64,000 nucleotides of DNA from Halomonas sp. GD1P12 (GCF_025725645.1 NZ_CP107007.1:3162001-3226000), one strand, 5' to 3'; positions 8,826-18,820 are shown, counted from the first letter of the stretch. The notes: generated by a model not told the origin, from the letters alone. Made by a program: numbers and translations.

Positions 8826-11500
8826 TGCTTCTCCACCACCACCGGTTCGAGCCGGACGCGACGCTTTTCGACCTGGCGGCGTTTCGCACCGAGCTTGCCG
8901 GTACGCGCTCGCCGATCGCGCCCTTCAAGGCCGCCCTCAAGGAGCTTCAGGCGCGTTTGGACGAGCGCTTTCGAGCAGGCGCCGACATTCGTGATCTGGT
9001 GCGCGGGCGCGCCTGGTATCTCGATCAGCTGCTGGCCATGGCCTGGGAGCGCTTCGAGTGGCCGGATGACGGCATCGCGCTCATCGCCGTGGGCGGGTTT
9101 GGCCGCGGCGAGCTGCACCCGCACTCCGACGTCGATCTACTGCTGCTGCTCGAGCACGACGACGACAGCGCCTACCGCGAGCCGCTCACTGCCTTCATCA
9201 CCTTTCTTTGGGATATCGGCCTTGAGATCGGCCACAGCGTGCGCTCGCTGAGCGACTGCGAGCGCGAGGCGGCCGAGGATGTCACGGTGATCACCAACCT
9301 GCTCGAATCGCGCCTGATCGCCGGCCCCGAGCGATTACGGCAGAAGATGCGCGAGCGCCTGGCCCCGGAGCACCTGTGGCCGGCGGATCGTTTTTTCGAG
9401 GCCAAGTGGCAGGAGCAGATCAGCCGCCACTACCGCTACAACAACTCCGAGTATCACCTGGAGCCGAATTTAAAGAGCTCGCCAGGCGGGCTTCGCGACA
9501 TTCAGATGATCGGCTGGGTCGCCAAGCGCCACTTCGATACCGAACAGTACGCCGACATCGTCGCCAACGGCTTCATGAACGACGCCGAGCTTCGAATCCT
9601 GAGCCAGGGCCAGGCCTTCCTGTGGCAGGTGCGCTACGCGCTGCACATGATCACGGACCGCGCCGAGGACCGGCTTTTGTTCGATCACCAGCGCACCATC
9701 GCCGAGATGTTCGGCTTCAAGGATACGCCGGAGCGCTTGGCCGTCGAGCAGTTCATGAAGCGCTACTACCGCCACGTGACGGCACTGGCCGGGCTCAACG
9801 ACATGCTCCTGCAGCACTTCGACGAGGTCATCCTGCGCGGCAAGGAAGTGCTCGAAACGGTCACGCTCAACGAGCGCTTCGAGACCCGGGGCGGCTACAT
9901 CCAGGCCCGCTCGAGAACGCTGTTTCGCGACCATCCCGAGGCGATGCTCGAGCTGTTTCTGCTGATGGCCAGACACGAGCATATCGAAGGGGTGCGCGCC
10001 GACACTATTCGCCTGATTCGCGATCACCGCCACCAGATCGACGACCACTACCGCGAAGACCCGCACCACCAGCGCCTGTTCATGTCGATCATTCGCGCGC
10101 CGGGCAACGTCCCGCGCCAGCTCCGGCGCATGAACCGCTACGGGATTCTGGGCAAGTACCTGCCGGAGTTCGGCCGCGCAGTGGGTTTGATGCAGCACGA
10201 CCTGTTTCATATCTACACCGTCGACGCCCACACTCTGCGGCTTTTGAAGTTTCTGCACGGCTTTCGCAAATCCGACGCCAAAGCGGACTTCCCGGTGGCG
10301 GCCACGCTGATTCACCAGCTGCCCAAACTCGACCTTCTCTGGATCGCCGGGCTTTTCCACGATATCGGCAAGGGCCGCGGCGGCGATCACTCCGAGATCG
10401 GCGCCGTCGACGTCGAGCACTTTTGTCAGCGTCACCACGTCTCGCCCCACGACACGAACCTGGCGAAGTGGCTGGTCGAGCACCATCTTCTGATGTCGAT
10501 GACCGCGCAAAAGCGTGATATCAGCGACCCGGACGTGATTCGCGATTTCGCGCTGGCGGTTCGCGACGAAATCCGGCTGGACTACCTGTACGTACTCACC
10601 GTGGCGGACATCAACGCCACCAACCCGACGCTCTGGAACGGCTGGCGGGCATCGCTTTTGCGCCAGCTCCACGCCGAGACCAAGCGCGCGCTGCGTCGCG
10701 GACTCAAGAACCCGCCGGACCGCGACGATTGGATTCGCGAAACCCGCCTGGAGGCGCGCTCACTGCTCTCCAATGTGGGCGTGGAGAGCGCGCGCATCGA
10801 CACGCTGTGGGAGACGCTGGGCGAGGACTACTTTCTGCAGTACGCGCCGAGCGAAATCGTCTGGCAGGCGCAGGGCATTCTCGCCCACGAGGGCTCGAAG
10901 CTTCCGCTGGTGCTGATCAGCGCGCCCACCCTGGACATGGCCGAAGGCGGCACCAAGGTGTTCATCCACACCCGCTCGGTGGACGATCTGTTCGCCGCCA
11001 CCGCCGCGGCGATGGAGCAGTTGGGGCTTTCGATCCACGACGCGCGCATCGCCACCTCCCATAACGACTGGACGCTCAACACCTTCATCGTGCTCGACAG
11101 CCACGGCCAGCCGATTCGCGAGCCCGGCGCGATCGAGGAGATGCGCAGCCACCTGGTGGAGGAGCTCGATGACCCTGACGACTATCCGCAGATCGTCACG
11201 CGCCACACGCCGCGCCAGCTCAAGCACTTCAAGGTACCGACCGAGGTGCTGATCGAGCAGGACCCGGCCAACGAGCGCACGCTCCTGGAGCTGACCGCCC
11301 CCGACCGCCCGGGGCTTCTGGCACGTGTGGGGCGCATCTTCATGGAGCAGGACATTGCGCTCTCCACGGCGAAGATCGCCACGCTCGGCGAGCGGGTCGA
11401 GGACGTGTTCTTCATCACCACCAAGGCCGGCGAGCCGCTCACCGACCCGGCGCGCCAGCAAAAGCTTCGAAGCCGGCTGATCGAGGTGCTCAGCGTTTGA
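8825..11500 (+). CDS. glnD: Bifunctional uridylyltransferase/uridylyl-removing enzyme
   Basis: Primary nitrogen sensor: uridylylates PII proteins when glutamine is low and removes UMP when it is high. The 891 aa comprise a nucleotidyltransferase domain with GGFGRGELHPHSDVDLLLL (residues about 90-108), a long helical linker, an HD domain with GLFHDIGKGRGGDHSEIG (near residue 515) for deuridylylation, and two C-terminal ACT domains that bind glutamine (the last begins ELTAPDRPGLLARVG). It starts inside the map stop codon, so the two are coupled. Confidence 0.97.
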   Translation: MLLHHHRFEPDATLFDLAAFRTELAGTRSPIAPFKAALKELQARLDERFRAGADIRDLVRGRAWYLDQLLAMAWERFEWPDDGIALIAVGGFGRGELHPHSDVDLLLLLEHDDDSAYREPLTAFITFLWDIGLEIGHSVRSLSDCEREAAEDVTVITNLLESRLIAGPERLRQKMRERLAPEHLWPADRFFEAKWQEQISRHYRYNNSEYHLEPNLKSSPGGLRDIQMIGWVAKRHFDTEQYADIVANGFMNDAELRILSQGQAFLWQVRYALHMITDRAEDRLLFDHQRTIAEMFGFKDTPERLAVEQFMKRYYRHVTALAGLNDMLLQHFDEVILRGKEVLETVTLNERFETRGGYIQARSRTLFRDHPEAMLELFLLMARHEHIEGVRADTIRLIRDHRHQIDDHYREDPHHQRLFMSIIRAPGNVPRQLRRMNRYGILGKYLPEFGRAVGLMQHDLFHIYTVDAHTLRLLKFLHGFRKSDAKADFPVAATLIHQLPKLDLLWIAGLFHDIGKGRGGDHSEIGAVDVEHFCQRHHVSPHDTNLAKWLVEHHLLMSMTAQKRDISDPDVIRDFALAVRDEIRLDYLYVLTVADINATNPTLWNGWRASLLRQLHAETKRALRRGLKNPPDRDDWIRETRLEARSLLSNVGVESARIDTLWETLGEDYFLQYAPSEIVWQAQGILAHEGSKLPLVLISAPTLDMAEGGTKVFIHTRSVDDLFAATAAAMEQLGLSIHDARIATSHNDWTLNTFIVLDSHGQPIREPGAIEEMRSHLVEELDDPDDYPQIVTRHTPRQLKHFKVPTEVLIEQDPANERTLLELTAPDRPGLLARVGRIFMEQDIALSTAKIATLGERVEDVFFITTKAGEPLTDPARQQKLRSRLIEVLSV

Positions 11501-11543
11501 GTCAGTGGAGCACCAGGGGATCGCTTGAGTGCGCAACGCGGGT

Positions 11544-11572
11544 TTGAGGTGGTCAGTGGGCATGCTTATAAT
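11544..11572 (+). promoter_or_regulatory. Promoter for dapC
   Basis: TTGAGG (11544-11549), exactly 17 bases, then a perfect TATAAT (11567-11572). The predicted start near 11579 gives a leader of about 57 bases. This is one of the best sigma-70 matches in the window and separates the lysine genes from map-glnD. Confidence 0.75.
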
Positions 11573-11635
11573 CGAGGCCTCTTTTATCGCGCCTCGCTCC
11601 CACGCCGCTGCGGCCCGCCCATCAACGGACACGCC

Positions 11636-12832
11636 ATGAATTCTGATCTCAACGCCCTGCACCCCTATCCGTTCGAGAAGCTGGCCACGCTCAAAAAGGG
11701 GCTCGTCGCCCCCACGGGCCTCGAGCATATCGCTCTGACCATCGGTGAGCCCCAGCATGCACCCTACCCGGCGGCGCTCACCGCGCTGGCACAAAGTCTC
11801 GACGAGATGGCGCGCTATCCGGCGACCAACGGCCTTGGCGAGCTGCGCGAGCAGATCAGCGCCTGGGCCACGCGGCGCTTCGGGCTGGCGGGGCTTGATC
11901 CGGAGCGCGAGGTGATGCCGGTCAACGGCACCCGCGAGGCGATCTTCGCTTTCGTGCAGGCCGCGCTCGATCGAAACCGGCCCGCGAAGGTCGCGGTGCC
12001 CAACCCGTTCTACCAGATCTACGAAGGTGCGACGCTGCTGGCCGGCGGCACGCCGCTGTATCTCGACTGCCGCGCCGAGAACGGCTTTTGCCCGGATTTT
12101 TCCACGGTGGACGCCGCGACCTGGCAGGACGTGCAGATCGTGTTTCTCTGCTCGCCGGGCAACCCCACCGGCGCGGTCACCTCGATGGCCGAGTTCAAGG
12201 CGCTGATCGCGCTCGCCGATGAGCACGACTTCATCATCGCCTCCGACGAGTGCTACTCCGAGCTCTATCTCGATGAAGCCGCGCCGCCACCGGGACTGCT
12301 GCAGGCCTGCGCCGAGCTTGGCCGCGATGACTATCGCCGCTGCGTGGTGTTTCACTCGCTCTCCAAGCGCTCGAACCTGCCCGGGCTTCGCTCCGGCTTC
12401 GTCGCCGGCGACGCCGACATTCTCACGCCCTTCAAGCGCTACCGTACCTACCACGGCTGCGCCATGTCGCTGCCGGTGCAGCGTGCCTCGATCGCGGCCT
12501 GGCAGGATGAGGCTCACGTACTGGCCAACCGCGACGCCTACCGCGAGAAATTCCAGGCGGTGGCCGAGGTGCTCGCCCCGGTGATGGACTTCCCCACGCC
12601 CGAGGCCAGCTTCTATCTCTGGCCCGCGGTGCCCGGCGGCGATGACATCGCCTTCACGAAGCGCCTGTTCAGCGAAGAGCACGTCAGCGTCCTGCCGGGC
12701 AGCCTGATGGGCCGCGAGGACGCACATGGCCACAACCCGGGCACCGGGCGGCTGCGCCTGGCGCTGGTCGCCGAGCTCGAACCGACGCTGGAAGCCGCGC
12801 GCCGTCTTCGCCGCTTGATCGAGCGCGGCTAG
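11636..12832 (+). CDS. dapC: N-succinyldiaminopimelate aminotransferase
   Basis: PLP enzyme that interconverts N-succinyl-2-amino-6-ketopimelate and N-succinyl-LL-diaminopimelate in lysine and peptidoglycan synthesis. Fold-type I aminotransferase of 398 aa: NPTG motif (CSPGNPTGA near 172-180), SDECY, and SLSKRSNLPGLRSG with the PLP lysine at residue 244. The choice of DapC over a generic class I aminotransferase rests on the neighbourhood of dapD and dapE. Start ATG 11636; the frame is open to 11525 but the promoter lies inside that stretch. Confidence 0.92.
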   Translation: MNSDLNALHPYPFEKLATLKKGLVAPTGLEHIALTIGEPQHAPYPAALTALAQSLDEMARYPATNGLGELREQISAWATRRFGLAGLDPEREVMPVNGTREAIFAFVQAALDRNRPAKVAVPNPFYQIYEGATLLAGGTPLYLDCRAENGFCPDFSTVDAATWQDVQIVFLCSPGNPTGAVTSMAEFKALIALADEHDFIIASDECYSELYLDEAAPPPGLLQACAELGRDDYRRCVVFHSLSKRSNLPGLRSGFVAGDADILTPFKRYRTYHGCAMSLPVQRASIAAWQDEAHVLANRDAYREKFQAVAEVLAPVMDFPTPEASFYLWPAVPGGDDIAFTKRLFSEEHVSVLPGSLMGREDAHGHNPGTGRLRLALVAELEPTLEAARRLRRLIERG

Positions 12833-12861
12833 GCGTTTTGCAATCGCGATATTTTGGCTAT

Positions 12862-12906
12862 GTTGGTTTTGACCCGGTTGGTTTTGACCCGGTTGGTTTT
12901 GACCAC
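12862..12906. repeat. Three tandem 15-base repeats
   Basis: The unit gttggttttgacccg occurs at 12862-12876 and 12877-12891, and a third copy at 12892-12906 differs only in its last two bases. It lies in the 137-base spacer between dapC and the reductase gene. Each unit contains TTGACC, a -35-like hexamer. The T-rich composition stands out from the surroundings. Confidence 0.9.
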
Positions 12907-12969
12907 GCGAACGAAACGCGGTGACACGCCGGCGAACGCGCGACCATCAGAGCAACGACAGGAGGCTTT

Positions 12970-13317
12970 ATGCTGACGCTTTACATCATCGATAACTGCG
13001 ATACCTGCCGCAAGGCGCGCAAGGCGCTGGACGAGAAAGGCCTGGCCTTCAAGACCCACGACCTTCGCAAGGATGGCCTGTCGGCGAGCCTTCTGGAGCA
13101 CATCCTCGAGCAGGTGCCGCTGCTGGACGCCATCAACAAGCGCAGCAAGACCTGGCGGGAGCTGCCGGAAGAGGAAAAAGAGGGGTTGGATGCGACCTCT
13201 GGCCGCGAGCTTCTGCTCAAACATCCCACGCTCTTGAAACGCCCGCTTCTGGAGCTCGATAGCCACCACTTCGTGGTGGGCTATCAAGAGGGTGATTACG
13301 ACAACATCACTCAGTAA
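12970..13317 (+). CDS. yffB: ArsC/Spx-family reductase
   Basis: Small thioredoxin-fold protein of 115 aa in the arsenate reductase-like family. The N-terminal strand ends in a CDTC motif (Cys10 and Cys13), followed by RKARKALDEKGLAFKTHDLRKDG and the family's late TLLKRPLLE segment with the cis-proline. In E. coli the homologue also sits beside dapE and its substrate is not established; glutathione-dependent reduction is a suggestion. AGGAGG lies a few bases before ATG 12970. Transcribed toward dapD. Confidence 0.85.
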   Translation: MLTLYIIDNCDTCRKARKALDEKGLAFKTHDLRKDGLSASLLEHILEQVPLLDAINKRSKTWRELPEEEKEGLDATSGRELLLKHPTLLKRPLLELDSHHFVVGYQEGDYDNITQ

Positions 13318-13324
13318 CCCAATG

Positions 13325-13347
13325 ATCGGCCACTGATCGTGGCCGAT
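13325..13347 (+). other. Hairpin between the reductase gene and dapD
   Basis: Perfect 9-pair stem atcggccac / gtggccgat with a 5-base loop, 8 bases after the reductase stop. A five-T run begins only about ten bases later, so it is at best a weak terminator or attenuator ahead of dapD. Confidence 0.45.
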
Positions 13348-13398
13348 AATGGCAACGCTTTTTACTCACGACGACTTAACCGGAAAGGAAGACGCTTT

Positions 13399-14424
13399 AT
13401 GCTGAGCTTCGCGCTTGGAATCGGCACGCAAAACACACAAGGCGACTGGCTGGAAATCTACTACCCGGCCCCGCTTTTCAAACCCGCCGAGAGCCTGATC
13501 AGCGCCGCGCAAAAGGCGCTAAACGCCCCCGCCGGCACCCAAGCCGTGAGCTTTCTGCCCGAGGACTGCGAGCGCCTGAGCCAAGCGCTTCAGGATGCCG
13601 GCCACGCGGAGCAGGCAAGCGTTGCCGCTTCGCTTGCCGACAGTCAGCGCCCGCTGGTGGCCATGTTCATCGATACCGACGACGCCCCGCAAAGTGCCCC
13701 GGAGGTGTATCTCAAGCTGCACCTGCTCTCGCACCGGCTGGTCAAACCCCACGGCCTCGACCTGACCGGCATGTTCGGCCTTCTACGCAACATCGCCTGG
13801 ACCAGCGAAGGCGCCATCGACATCGAAGAGCTGCCCGAGCGTCGCCTGAAAGCGCGGCTGGCCGGCCAGCCGCTCTCCGTGGACTGTGTCGACAAGTTCC
13901 CCAAAATGACCGATTACGTGGTGCCCGCGGGCATTCGTATCGGTGATACCGCCCGCGTCCGTCTTGGGGCGTATCTGGGTGAAGGCACCACGGTGATGCA
14001 CGAAGGGTTTGTGAACTTCAACGCCGGTACCGAAGGCCCGGGCATGATCGAAGGCCGCATCTCGGCGGGCGTATTCGTCGGCAAAGGCTCGGATCTCGGC
14101 GGCGGCTGCTCCACCATGGGCACGCTGTCTGGCGGCGGCAACATCGTCATCAAGGTGGGCGAAGGCTGCCTGATCGGCGCCAACGCGGGTATCGGCATTC
14201 CGCTGGGCGACCGCTGCACCGTCGAAGCCGGGCTCTATATCACTGCCGGCACCAAGGTCACGCTGCTCGATGATCAGAAAAACGAGGTCAAGACCGTCTC
14301 TGGTCGCGAACTGGCCGGCCAGAACGACCTGCTCTTGCGCCGCAACTCGCAAAACGGCCGTGTGGAATGCTTGACCAACAAGAGCGCCGTGGCGCTGAAC
14401 GAGGCGCTGCATGCCCATAACTGA
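13399..14424 (+). CDS. dapD: Tetrahydrodipicolinate N-succinyltransferase, long form
   Basis: Transfers succinyl from succinyl-CoA to tetrahydrodipicolinate, opening the succinylase branch of lysine synthesis. The 341 aa match the longer Pseudomonas-type DapD rather than the 274 aa enteric one. The C-terminal half is a left-handed beta-helix of hexapeptide repeats ([40 protein letters not shown]). ATG 13399 has an AAGGAAG ribosome site; an earlier in-frame start at 13339 would overlap the hairpin. The stop lies 14 bases inside dapE. Confidence 0.95.
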   Translation: MLSFALGIGTQNTQGDWLEIYYPAPLFKPAESLISAAQKALNAPAGTQAVSFLPEDCERLSQALQDAGHAEQASVAASLADSQRPLVAMFIDTDDAPQSAPEVYLKLHLLSHRLVKPHGLDLTGMFGLLRNIAWTSEGAIDIEELPERRLKARLAGQPLSVDCVDKFPKMTDYVVPAGIRIGDTARVRLGAYLGEGTTVMHEGFVNFNAGTEGPGMIEGRISAGVFVGKGSDLGGGCSTMGTLSGGGNIVIKVGEGCLIGANAGIGIPLGDRCTVEAGLYITAGTKVTLLDDQKNEVKTVSGRELAGQNDLLLRRNSQNGRVECLTNKSAVALNEALHAHN

Positions 14425-15592
14425 GCCCGAGGGGCTCTCGCCCACGCTCGCGCTCGCCTTCGACCTGATAGGCCGCGCCTCGGTCACGCCGGACGACGAA
14501 GGCTGCCAGACGATCATGATCGAGCGCCTCGAGGCGCTCGGTTTTCATGTCGAGCGCCTGCCCTTTGGCGATGTGGAAAACTTCTGGGCGGTACGCGGCC
14601 ATCACGGCCCGGTGCTGGCCTTTGCCGGCCACACGGATGTCGTTCCCAGCGGCCCGCACACCAGCTGGGAGTTTCCGCCCTTTTCGCCCTGCATCGACGA
14701 CGATGGCATGCTGTGCGGCCGGGGCGCGTCGGACATGAAGGGAAGCCTGGCGGCGATGATCACCGCCGTCGAGCGCTTTGTCGGCCACACGCCGGATCAC
14801 GATGGGCGTATCGCGTTTCTGATCACCGCCGACGAGGAAGGCCCGGCCATCGACGGCACCCGCGCGGTGGTCGAACATCTGCGCGAACGCAACGAGCGCC
14901 TGGACTACTGCATCGTCGGCGAGCCCTCCTCCACGGCCACGCTTGGCGACGTGATCAAGAACGGCCGGCGAGGCTCACTGGGTGGCGTGCTTCACGTCAA
15001 GGGCATACAGGGCCACGTGGCCTACCCGCACCTGGCGCGCAATCCCATCCATCAGGCGCTGCCGGCGCTCGAGGCGCTGACCCGCGAGCACTGGGACGCG
15101 GGCAACGACTTCTTCCCGGCGACCAGCTTTCAGATCTCCAACTTTCGCGCCGGCACTGGCGCCACCAACGTGGTCCCCGGCGAGATCGAGGTGGTGTTCA
15201 ACTTCCGCTACTCCACGGAAGTCACCCATGAGGCGCTGAAGGCGCGCACCGAAGCGATTCTCGAGCGCTTTGGGCTCGAGTTTCACATCGACTGGACGCT
15301 CAACGGCGAGCCGTTTCTCACCGCCGAAGGCGCGCTGGTGGACGCGGTGATGACCGGGGTGGAGGCGATCACCAAACAGCGCCCGGCGCTTTCGACCAGC
15401 GGCGGCACCTCGGATGGTCGCTTCATCGCGACCCTGGGCGCCCAGGTGGTCGAACTCGGCCCGCTCAACGACACCATCCACAAGGTCAACGAGCGCGTGC
15501 GCGCCGCCGATCTCGATGAGCTGAGCCGGATCTACGAGGCTACCCTGCAGGCGCTATTCACTGAGGAAAACGGCCGGGAGCCAACACGATGA
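14411..15592 (+). CDS. dapE: Succinyl-diaminopimelate desuccinylase
   Basis: Di-zinc M20 hydrolase releasing LL-diaminopimelate from its succinyl derivative. The metal ligands are in GHTDVVPSG (His74, Asp76), GRGASDMKG (Asp108) and TADEEGPA (catalytic Glu142, ligand Glu143). The dimerisation lid domain spans roughly 180-290. 393 aa, slightly longer than the E. coli enzyme. It overlaps dapD by 14 bases and the next gene by 4 (ATGA), so dapD, dapE and the unknown protein are translationally coupled. Confidence 0.96.
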   Translation: MPITEPEGLSPTLALAFDLIGRASVTPDDEGCQTIMIERLEALGFHVERLPFGDVENFWAVRGHHGPVLAFAGHTDVVPSGPHTSWEFPPFSPCIDDDGMLCGRGASDMKGSLAAMITAVERFVGHTPDHDGRIAFLITADEEGPAIDGTRAVVEHLRERNERLDYCIVGEPSSTATLGDVIKNGRRGSLGGVLHVKGIQGHVAYPHLARNPIHQALPALEALTREHWDAGNDFFPATSFQISNFRAGTGATNVVPGEIEVVFNFRYSTEVTHEALKARTEAILERFGLEFHIDWTLNGEPFLTAEGALVDAVMTGVEAITKQRPALSTSGGTSDGRFIATLGAQVVELGPLNDTIHKVNERVRAADLDELSRIYEATLQALFTEENGREPTR

Positions 15593-15978
15593 GCGAGCGC
15601 TTTCCGGATATCGAGGTGTACCTGGCCAAGGTCGAGTTCGAGGCGCTCAACGCCTGGCTTTTCGACACCATCGCGGCGCCGGCGCTACGCCCGGCGGGCA
15701 AGAACAAGTGGAAAAGCCAGGGGCTGAAGGACAGCGTCGCGGTGCCGGTACTGCTGGTGGAGAACGCCGCCGACGGCTTCGCGAGTCTCTGGTTCGACAG
15801 CGCCCACACGCCCTGGCCTACTGATCAGGCCTGCGCCACGGCGGCGGCGCCGGCGCTGGGCGTCGAGGTGCGCTGCTCGCTCGGCGGCTGGAGCCCGGGG
15901 GATGACCCGGACGCGTTCTGGCAGGTGCGGCCAACGGGCGAGGCCCAGCGTATTGCCTGGCCGGATTCCGGGCGCTAG
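15589..15978 (+). CDS. Uncharacterised 129-aa protein coupled to dapE
   Basis: I do not recognise a family. The protein is soluble-looking, without signal peptide or membrane helix, rich in Trp ([37 protein letters not shown]). The regular alternation of strands and loops suggests a small alpha/beta fold. The start overlaps dapE as ATGA with GGGAG eight bases upstream. Base composition and codon use match the neighbours. A strong bidirectional terminator follows, so it is the last gene of the dap operon; position suggests, but does not show, a role linked to DapE. Confidence 0.8.
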   Translation: MSERFPDIEVYLAKVEFEALNAWLFDTIAAPALRPAGKNKWKSQGLKDSVAVPVLLVENAADGFASLWFDSAHTPWPTDQACATAAAPALGVEVRCSLGGWSPGDDPDAFWQVRPTGEAQRIAWPDSGR

Positions 15979-16011
15979 CCTGCGCTTCTCGTTTTTGCCT
16001 GCCCCAAAACG

Positions 16012-16041
16012 CCACTGGCCCCGCGATTGCGGGGCCAGTGG
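16012..16041. terminator. Bidirectional terminator
   Basis: Perfect 13-pair stem ccactggccccgc / gcggggccagtgg with loop GATT, between two convergent genes. On the minus strand it is followed by CGTTTTGG, on the plus strand by TTTG, so it can end both the dap operon and the cold-shock-domain gene. Confidence 0.8.
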
Positions 16042-16058
16042 TTTGAAGCGGGAAGCGA

Positions 16059-16592
16059 TCAGGACTCGATGATGCTCACGTCGTCGGCCTGAAGGCCGCG
16101 ATCGTTTTGAATCACGTGGTAGCGCACGATCTGCCCTTCGGCGAGCATGCGCGGCCCGCGCCCGCGTATGGCGCGAAAGTGAACGAACACGTCCTCGCCG
16201 TTATCGCGGGTAATGAAACCGTAGCCCTTGTTGGTATTGAACCACTTCACTTCTCCCTCTTCGCGCCCGTCGTTGGGGTCGATCACTTCCGCCGGCTCCT
16301 CCTCGACCGGCTCCGCGGGACGCGGGGCGGGTTTGGCGCGAACCGTTTCGCCACTAACGACCACCGGAGGCGCGAACGCCGCCGCGGCCAGCGTGCCGAC
16401 CAGCAGTACGATAAAACTCCCCAGGGCCACGGCCACGTAAACACCGGTCGTACCGATAATGGCAAGCTCGGAAAGCCACTGCTCGGCGAGCGGGGCGTCG
16501 GTGAGATGCACAAGACCGGCCAGCAGCAGCGGCGTGGGCGCGGCGAGTAACACACTGATCAATAAACAGCGAACAACAACTTTTGGGTTCAT
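16059..16592 (-). CDS. Membrane-anchored cold-shock-domain protein
   Basis: 177 aa with two predicted membrane helices (about 5-29 and 49-73), an acidic Pro/Glu linker (about 80-110) and a complete cold-shock domain at 112-177. The nucleic-acid-binding signatures are intact: RNP1-like KGYGFI at 122-127 and RNP2-like VFVHF at 135-139. The basic N-terminus and two helices put the domain in the cytoplasm, tethered to the inner membrane. Start at ATG 16592: the frame is open to 16817 but that stretch covers the divergent slyX promoter region. Function unknown; single-stranded nucleic acid binding at the membrane is inferred. Confidence 0.85.
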   Translation of the reverse strand: MNPKVVVRCLLISVLLAAPTPLLLAGLVHLTDAPLAEQWLSELAIIGTTGVYVAVALGSFIVLLVGTLAAAAFAPPVVVSGETVRAKPAPRPAEPVEEEPAEVIDPNDGREEGEVKWFNTNKGYGFITRDNGEDVFVHFRAIRGRGPRMLAEGQIVRYHVIQNDRGLQADDVSIIES

Positions 16593-16758
16593 GGATATAA
16601 AAAGCTCTCTTGTTGTATGAGTAACAAACAAAGGAAAATACGCGGCGAGATTATAGCAACCCCCCACTTTGGCGATAAATATTCGAGCAATATCACTTAC
16701 GTCGCGCAAAAGGCGGGCTAACCCTACCGAGCATACACTACAAGGTTTCGATCTTATC

Positions 16759-17007
16759 ATGACAAACGAATTATCGCCCGCCGAGCTCGGCCGCCGGCTC
16801 GAAGCGTTGGAGAGCAAGCTCGCCTATCAGGAGCACTGGCTGGACACCCTCGACCAGACGATCGCAAGCCAGGCGCAGCAGCTGGAAAAACTCGAACGGA
16901 TGAACACCCTTATGCGCGACCGGCTGCGCGAGCAGCACCAGGTGTCGAGCGATCATACCGACGGCGGGGCCTACCGTCTGGAAGACGATCTGCCCCCGCA
17001 CTATTGA
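16759..17007 (+). CDS. slyX: SlyX family protein
   Basis: Small coiled-coil protein of 82 aa. The heptad-rich [22 protein letters not shown] segment is followed by another helix and the characteristic C-terminal end DDLPPHY. Its molecular role is not established; in enterics it lies beside slyD. ATG 16759 is preceded by a weak ribosome site. It converges on ald with only 29 bases between stops. Confidence 0.9.
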   Translation: MTNELSPAELGRRLEALESKLAYQEHWLDTLDQTIASQAQQLEKLERMNTLMRDRLREQHQVSSDHTDGGAYRLEDDLPPHY

Positions 17008-17036
17008 GCCCCTTTCGGTTTGAAAGCGGCGCCCGC

Positions 17037-18155
17037 TCAGGGGTCGATCAGCGACTCACTGCTCACGTACTCGAGCCCAAACGCCTCGGCCACCGCTCGA
17101 TAGGTGACCTTTCCGGCGTGGACGTTGAGCCCCGGCGCGAAGTGGGCATCGTCCTTGAGCGCCTGCTGCCAGCCCTTGTCGGCCAATGCCAGTACGAAAG
17201 GCAGCGTGGCGTTGGTCAACGCCTGGGTGGAGGTACGCGCCACGGCGCCGGGCATGTTCGCGACACAGTAGTGGACGATACCGTCGACGAGATAAGTCGG
17301 CTCGGCGTGAGTGGTGGGTTTGCTGGTCTCGAAGCAGCCGCCCTGGTCGATGGCAACGTCCACCAGCACGCTTCCCGGCTTCATGTCGGCGAGCATGGCG
17401 CGGGTGATCAGCTTCGGCGCCGCCGCGCCTGGAATCAACACCGCGCCGATGATCATGTCCGAGCGCTTGGCCGCCTCTTCCAGCGCATCCGCCGTGGAGT
17501 AGACGGTTTTGATGCGGCCCTGATACCGATCATCGAGCTCGCCCAGACGGGCAAGGGAGCGATCCAGAATCGTCACGTCGGCGCCGAGGCCCAGCGCCAT
17601 CCGCGCGGCGTTTTCACCCACCACGCCGCCGCCGATCACCGTGACCTTGCCCGGTGCCACCCCGGGCACGCCGGGCAGCAGCACCCCAGCCCCGCCCTGG
17701 GCTTTCTCCAGGCTGTGGGCGCCGGCCTGCACCGCCATGCGCCCGGCCACCGTGCTCATCGGCGCCAGCAGCGGAAGCCCGCCCTTGCCGTCGATGATGG
17801 TTTCATAAGCGATACAGGTCGCGCCGCGGTCGATCAAGCCCTGGGTCAGCGACTTCTCCGCCGCCAGGTGCAGGTAGGTAAAGAGCGTATGCGCCGGGGT
17901 CAGCCGGGCAACCTCTTCAGCCTGCGGCTCCTTGACCTTCAGGATCAGCTCGGCGTTTTGCCAGAGCGCCTCGACGTCGGGCTCGATATGCGCCCCCGCC
18001 GCTTCATAGTCGCCGTCCTGAAATCCGGCGCCTTCACCGGCACCGGCCTGCACGAACACCGTGTGACCGCGCCCGGCAAGTTCTCGGGCGCCGCTGGGGG
18101 TAAGCGCGACGCGGTATTCGTGATTCTTGATTTCCCTTGGGACGGCGATCTGCAT
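17037..18155 (-). CDS. ald: Alanine dehydrogenase
   Basis: NAD-dependent interconversion of L-alanine with pyruvate and ammonia. N-terminal [15 protein letters not shown] carries the substrate-binding Arg; KVKEPQ includes the conserved Lys; YLHLAAEK carries the catalytic His; the Rossmann motif is [15 protein letters not shown] 18155 (372 aa, family norm) has GAGAGG upstream; an in-frame start at 18179 has none. Expected role is alanine catabolism or nitrogen balance. Confidence 0.95.
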   Translation of the reverse strand: MQIAVPREIKNHEYRVALTPSGARELAGRGHTVFVQAGAGEGAGFQDGDYEAAGAHIEPDVEALWQNAELILKVKEPQAEEVARLTPAHTLFTYLHLAAEKSLTQGLIDRGATCIAYETIIDGKGGLPLLAPMSTVAGRMAVQAGAHSLEKAQGGAGVLLPGVPGVAPGKVTVIGGGVVGENAARMALGLGADVTILDRSLARLGELDDRYQGRIKTVYSTADALEEAAKRSDMIIGAVLIPGAAAPKLITRAMLADMKPGSVLVDVAIDQGGCFETSKPTTHAEPTYLVDGIVHYCVANMPGAVARTSTQALTNATLPFVLALADKGWQQALKDDAHFAPGLNVHAGKVTYRAVAEAFGLEYVSSESLIDP

Positions 18156-18240
18156 GGCGGGCCTCTCGATGAGCGTCAATGAACGTTACTTCATTACAGC
18201 ACAGTCGAAAGGCGCTGCCAGCGCACGGCCTTAAAACGAG

Positions 18241-18264
18241 AAAAACACCGGTAAAGGCGTTTTT
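18241..18264 (-). terminator. Probable terminator after the thioesterase gene
   Basis: Minus strand AAAAACGCC and GGTGTTTTT form a 9-pair stem with one G-U pair and a six-base loop; the U-run is part of the 3' arm. About 70 bases after the thioesterase stop. Confidence 0.5.
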
Positions 18265-18333
18265 CAGAAGAAAATTGTGGCGCAAACCGCGCGCTGGCAG
18301 AAAAATCCGCTTTAGCCGCGCGCTGCTTTAGCC

Positions 18334-18783
18334 TTATCCCTTCGCTGCGGGCTCGCTCACGACCGCCGCGCCGTAGATGCGCCGGTACTCCTCGGGCAGG
18401 CGCTGAGGCCGCCCGGTGGAGAGCGCGGCGCACACAAAACGCGTGCGGGCGTTGAGCAGCATTTTACCGTCGCGCTCACGCTTGAGCTGAAATCGCCGGG
18501 TAAGGCTCAGGCGCTGGTCGCACTCGACGATCCAGGTCGCCAGTACGAGCGCCTCGCCCTCGAAGGCGGGCGCGAGGTAGTCGAGCTCGTGGCGGTGCAC
18601 CACCATTGCCCGGTCGAGCGCGCGGTAGCGGGCAAGATCGAGGCCCAGCGCCTCGGAGTGGGCCCAGCTGATCCGCTCGACCCAGCGCAGGTACTCACCG
18701 TTGTTGACGTGACCAAACGCGTCGATGGCGCTCGCCTCGACGGTGATGGCCATGACGTACGGCGCTGGCAGTGCCCACTCCAT
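18334..18783 (-). CDS. Acyl-CoA thioesterase, 4HBT hot-dog family
   Basis: 149 aa single hot-dog domain of the YbgC/FadM type. The catalytic loop DAFGHVNNGEYLRWVE (Asp near residue 20) and the downstream hydrophobic helix are canonical. It should hydrolyse an acyl-CoA, but chain length or aromatic preference cannot be told from sequence. It follows rlmI on the same strand with a 37-base gap. Confidence 0.87.
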   Translation of the reverse strand: MEWALPAPYVMAITVEASAIDAFGHVNNGEYLRWVERISWAHSEALGLDLARYRALDRAMVVHRHELDYLAPAFEGEALVLATWIVECDQRLSLTRRFQLKRERDGKMLLNARTRFVCAALSTGRPQRLPEEYRRIYGAAVVSEPAAKG

Positions 18784-18820
18784 ACTGACTCCTTACGCGT
18801 ATTGGCTAACCCATCGTCGA

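Noticed and set aside
10760..12733. Open frame of 657 codons on the minus strand opposite glnD and dapC
   Set aside because: Antisense shadow of two clear genes in GC-rich DNA; no family motifs and no ribosome site.
12862..12906. CRISPR-like array
   Set aside because: The repeats are direct tandem copies of 15 bases without spacers, and no cas genes are near.
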